Assembly (NCBI GenBank): GCA_945866155.1
Contig: CAMBGL010000046.1
Location: 1-8,586 of the forward strand
Length of the DNA stretch: 8,586 nt
Source: Bifidobacterium breve
Lineage (GTDB): Bacteria; Actinomycetota; Actinomycetes; Nanopelagicales; Nanopelagicaceae
Direction of reading: 5' to 3'
In this document: positions 6,639 to 8,586 of the stretch, in pieces
Numbering within the stretch: the first letter of the stretch is position 1
Layout of the letters: every line of letters begins with the position of its first letter
The notes under the pieces: generated by a model
Databases searched by the model: none
The model's input: the letters and a program-made list of their open reading frames with translations, nothing else
Told to the model about the DNA's origin: nothing
Program-made: the position numbers and the translations under genes

Positions 6639-7607
6639 CTATCTTCCGCGTGATGCACGCAGTAATCGATCCCTAATTGCCACAGCAAGGCCTTCGCCCT
6701 CAGGTTGAATAACTGCGATTTCTGTAATTCCTTGGCTATCACCAGCTCGAAGCGCTGAATAAAGAGAGCGCGCATATTCATCAATATCGCGAGGGGCCGC
6801 CAACCGGATTGCGCCTTGAGGAGTTGATATCTCTGCGAGCGCGATGAAGCCTTGACCTTTGATTGCATGCGTATTCAAAATTACTTTTGCTTGTGGTGAG
6901 TAGTGATTTTCCAGCGAACCACTGACTCGAATAACATCATCTACATTTTCTAATAAAGAAAGCCCCGTTGAATTGATAATCATTTCCTCTGTTATTGCAC
7001 CTGGTCGCAAGATTCGTGGACGTAGATTTGTGCAATCAATAATCGTTGATTCAACACCAACGTGTGATGCTCCCCCATCCATTATTTGATCGTGGGGCTG
7101 TAAGTAATTACCGATCTCTTCTTGGACCGCTTCTGCAGTAGTTGGTGAGACTTGACCGAATCTATTTGCGCTAGGAGCTGCAATGCCAGCGCCACCGATT
7201 TTTGAAAATGCATTCAGGAGTGCGAGGGCAAGCACGTGATCAGGAACTCTGACTCCAACACTTTCTTGGCTACCCGTGATGAAATCTTGGGCAAGGCGTG
7301 AGCGTTTCAATATAAGTGTCATTGGCCCCGGCCAAAAATCACGCGCTAAGGCGATTGCATATGCAGGAATCTCTTCACACCACTTATCCATATCGTTCAT
7401 TGAAGCAATATGAACAATGAGGGGATGATCCTGCGGGCGTCCTTTGACTTCATAAATTCTTGCAACCGCACTTGCATTCGTTGCATCAGCGCCGAGTCCG
7501 TAAACAGTTTCAGTTGGGAATGCCACCAATGAGCCAGCACGTAGTTGCGCAGCTGCTTGGTCTATGGCATCTGCTGTGCAGGTAGAGATAAATTGTGAAG
7601 GCGTCAT
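6639..7607 (-). CDS. sua5: Threonylcarbamoyl-AMP synthase, Sua5/YwlC type
   Basis: A 322-residue cytoplasmic enzyme that makes L-threonylcarbamoyladenylate from threonine, bicarbonate and ATP, the donor for t6A at A37 of ANN-decoding tRNAs. The N-terminal YrdC domain (about 10-205) has PTETVYGLG at 31-39, KGRP at 55-58, WPGPMTLIL at 92-100, VGVRVPDH at 117-124, APSANRFGQVSPT at 144-156 and GVESTIID at 184-191. The linker motif SGSLENHYSPQ (about 230-240) leads to a C-terminal Sua5 domain of about 80 residues, so this is the long Sua5 type rather than the short TsaC type. The start is ATG 7607; a TTG at 7661 would add 18 residues and overlap the divergent gene. No Shine-Dalgarno site is present, and GATAAT lies 10 nt upstream. 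The tRNA-Lys gene follows downstream. In many actinobacteria sua5 lies next to prfA/prmC; in this window its upstream neighbour is instead a divergent glycosyltransferase. Confidence 0.95.
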   Translation of the reverse strand: MTPSQFISTCTADAIDQAAAQLRAGSLVAFPTETVYGLGADATNASAVARIYEVKGRPQDHPLIVHIASMNDMDKWCEEIPAYAIALARDFWPGPMTLILKRSRLAQDFITGSQESVGVRVPDHVLALALLNAFSKIGGAGIAAPSANRFGQVSPTTAEAVQEEIGNYLQPHDQIMDGGASHVGVESTIIDCTNLRPRILRPGAITEEMIINSTGLSLLENVDDVIRVSGSLENHYSPQAKVILNTHAIKGQGFIALAEISTPQGAIRLAAPRDIDEYARSLYSALRAGDSQGITEIAVIQPEGEGLAVAIRDRLLRASRGR

Positions 7608-7648
7608 ATGTGGAGCAATTATCGCGCTTTTTGCGAGAAGATAAGCAC
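7608..7648. promoter_or_regulatory. 41-bp divergent promoter region, sua5 / glycosyltransferase
   Basis: Only 41 bp separate the two divergent start codons, so their promoters must overlap each other or extend into the opposing genes. On the minus strand GATAAT (7618-7623) would place the sua5 transcript start about 2-4 nt before its ATG, an almost leaderless message. On the plus strand GAAGAT ends 6 nt before ATG 7649 and could be a weak leaderless -10 for the glycosyltransferase. A GAGAAG stretch 8 nt before that ATG is alternatively a weak ribosome binding site. No operator-like palindrome stands out. Confidence 0.4.
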
Positions 7649-8586
7649 ATGAGCGCGGCAACCCAACCGATAAAGGTTATGCAGGTAATTGCCCGCATGA
7701 ATGTTGGTGGGCCTGCTGTCATCGTGGCCGAATTGATGCGTGGGATGGATTCATCAAAGTACCAGCAGACCTTAGTAACTGGATATTGCGCCGATGGCGA
7801 AGCAGATTATTTGGAAACCGTTGCAACTGATATTCCTGCAATCCGAATCAACGCACTTGGGCGATCTGTATCGCCGCTCAAAGATTTATCCTCTTTCTTT
7901 GCTCTTGTAAAACTCATCCAAAAAATCAAACCTGATGTGATTCATACTCACACCGCAAAAGCAGGAGTACTCGGCCGACTTGCATCAATTGTTGCAGGAG
8001 GAGGTGCTAAGAGAGTTCACACCTTCCATGGTCACCTACTTCATGGATATTTCAATGCGCTCAAGCGAGCAATCTTGATTGCAACAGAGCGCATTTTGGC
8101 AATATTTACTTATCGAATCATTGCTATTGGCAATGTCGTAAAGAATGATCTGCTCGCAGTTGGGATTGGTAGCGCAAAGAAATTCTTAGTTTTCTTCCCC
8201 GGCCTGCCTGAGCCAAAACCTGTTGATCGCAATGCAAAGCGCAATGAACTTGGTCTAGATGCAGCAACTCTTTATTGCACATTTGTTGGACGCCTTACAT
8301 ATATTAAGCGCCCCGATAGATTGCTCGATGTCGCAGTTCTACTTGAAGCCCGTGGAATCAAAGTTCATTTCCTTGTAGCGGGTGAAGGCGAACAATTTGA
8401 AAGTAGCAAAGAGCGTGCTCGCCACGATGAGTTACCAATGACATTTCTTGGATGGCGCAGCGATACTGATGCGATATTGGCTGCTAGTGATATTGCCATT
8501 TTGTGTAGTGATAATGAAGGTATTCCACTTACTTTGATTCAAGCAGCACAAGCTGGTTTACCGATAGTTGCAACCAATGTTGGCTC
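7649..8586 (+). CDS. GT4-family (GT-B fold) glycosyltransferase, C-terminus cut off
   Basis: The frame is open from ATG 7649 to the right edge, giving 312 residues of a GT4-type retaining glycosyltransferase expected to be 370-400 long. The N-terminal Rossmann domain shows VMQVIARMNVGGPA at about 10-23 (the VGGP acceptor-side loop), HTHTAKAG at 99-106 and HTFHGHLLHGYF at 124-135. The nucleotide-sugar-binding domain begins at FVGRLTYIKRPD (212-223) and continues through VAGEGEQ to SDNEGIPLTLIQAA (287-300). The usual E-x7-E catalytic motif reads E290-x7-Q298. It has no signal peptide; such enzymes act at the inner face of the membrane in exopolysaccharide, cell-wall polymer or glycolipid synthesis. 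Donor and acceptor cannot be named. In-frame ATGs at 7679 and 7697 are alternative starts, but both would remove part of the first beta strand. It is divergent from sua5. Confidence 0.93.
   Translation, partial: MSAATQPIKVMQVIARMNVGGPAVIVAELMRGMDSSKYQQTLVTGYCADGEADYLETVATDIPAIRINALGRSVSPLKDLSSFFALVKLIQKIKPDVIHTHTAKAGVLGRLASIVAGGGAKRVHTFHGHLLHGYFNALKRAILIATERILAIFTYRIIAIGNVVKNDLLAVGIGSAKKFLVFFPGLPEPKPVDRNAKRNELGLDAATLYCTFVGRLTYIKRPDRLLDVAVLLEARGIKVHFLVAGEGEQFESSKERARHDELPMTFLGWRSDTDAILAASDIAILCSDNEGIPLTLIQAAQAGLPIVATNVG

Noticed and set aside
6602..6868. An 88-codon minus-strand frame overlapping the 3' end of sua5 and the gap before the tRNA
   Set aside because: Most of it lies inside the C-terminal Sua5 domain in a different frame; no ribosome binding site or recognisable feature.
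1..8586. CRISPR array, insertion sequence, integrase or phage gene
   Set aside because: No short regularly spaced direct repeats, transposase motifs or terminal inverted repeats were seen. The only tandem repeats are the protein-coding Ig units, and the tRNA has no visible partial copy as an attachment site.

Overview
The window reads as a compact, moderately low-GC bacterial chromosome segment, most likely actinobacterial. Support for this is indirect: a palindrome matching the actinobacterial Nur (nickel-responsive Fur family) operator, little sign of Shine-Dalgarno sites at several starts where a -10-like hexamer sits directly before the start codon (leaderless style), a tRNA gene that encodes its CCA end, and very short gaps between genes. 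A streamlined freshwater actinobacterium (acI/Nanopelagicales type) would fit, but no phylogenetic marker here proves it.

Layout, left to right. (1) Minus strand, 1-935: a TPR protein cut off by the window edge, placed 50 bp downstream of (2) a secreted N,N-dimethylformamidase-beta-like protein (986-2353, minus). (3) A 95-bp divergent region (2354-2448) with a candidate promoter, a Nur-type operator and a ribosome binding site leading into (4) a NiCoT-family nickel/cobalt permease (2449-3636, plus). (5) An EamA/DMT-family transporter (3626-4534, minus) whose 3' end overlaps that of the permease by 11 bp. (6) A secreted protein with six tandem Ig-like (BIG2-like) repeats (4573-6432, minus) starting from a probable leaderless promoter. 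(7) tRNA-Lys(UUU) (6501-6576, minus). (8) The threonylcarbamoyl-AMP synthase gene, Sua5 type (6639-7607, minus). (9) A divergent GT4 glycosyltransferase (7649 onward, plus) that runs off the right edge.

Functional links. The nickel permease with a Nur-like box forms a readable metal-homeostasis unit. The Sua5 enzyme makes the donor for t6A37, and the adjacent tRNA-Lys(UUU) belongs to the ANN-decoding class that receives t6A, so enzyme and substrate genes are neighbours in the same direction. The two secreted proteins and the glycosyltransferase point to envelope functions, but nothing shows that they act together. I see no mobile element, CRISPR array, rRNA gene or convincing intrinsic terminator, and no gene-free stretch over 100 bp. 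I did not find a clearly new multi-gene system. The best leads are the Nur-like operator, the pairing of the secreted DMFase-like gene with a TPR gene, and the Ig-repeat protein with its small C-terminal module.
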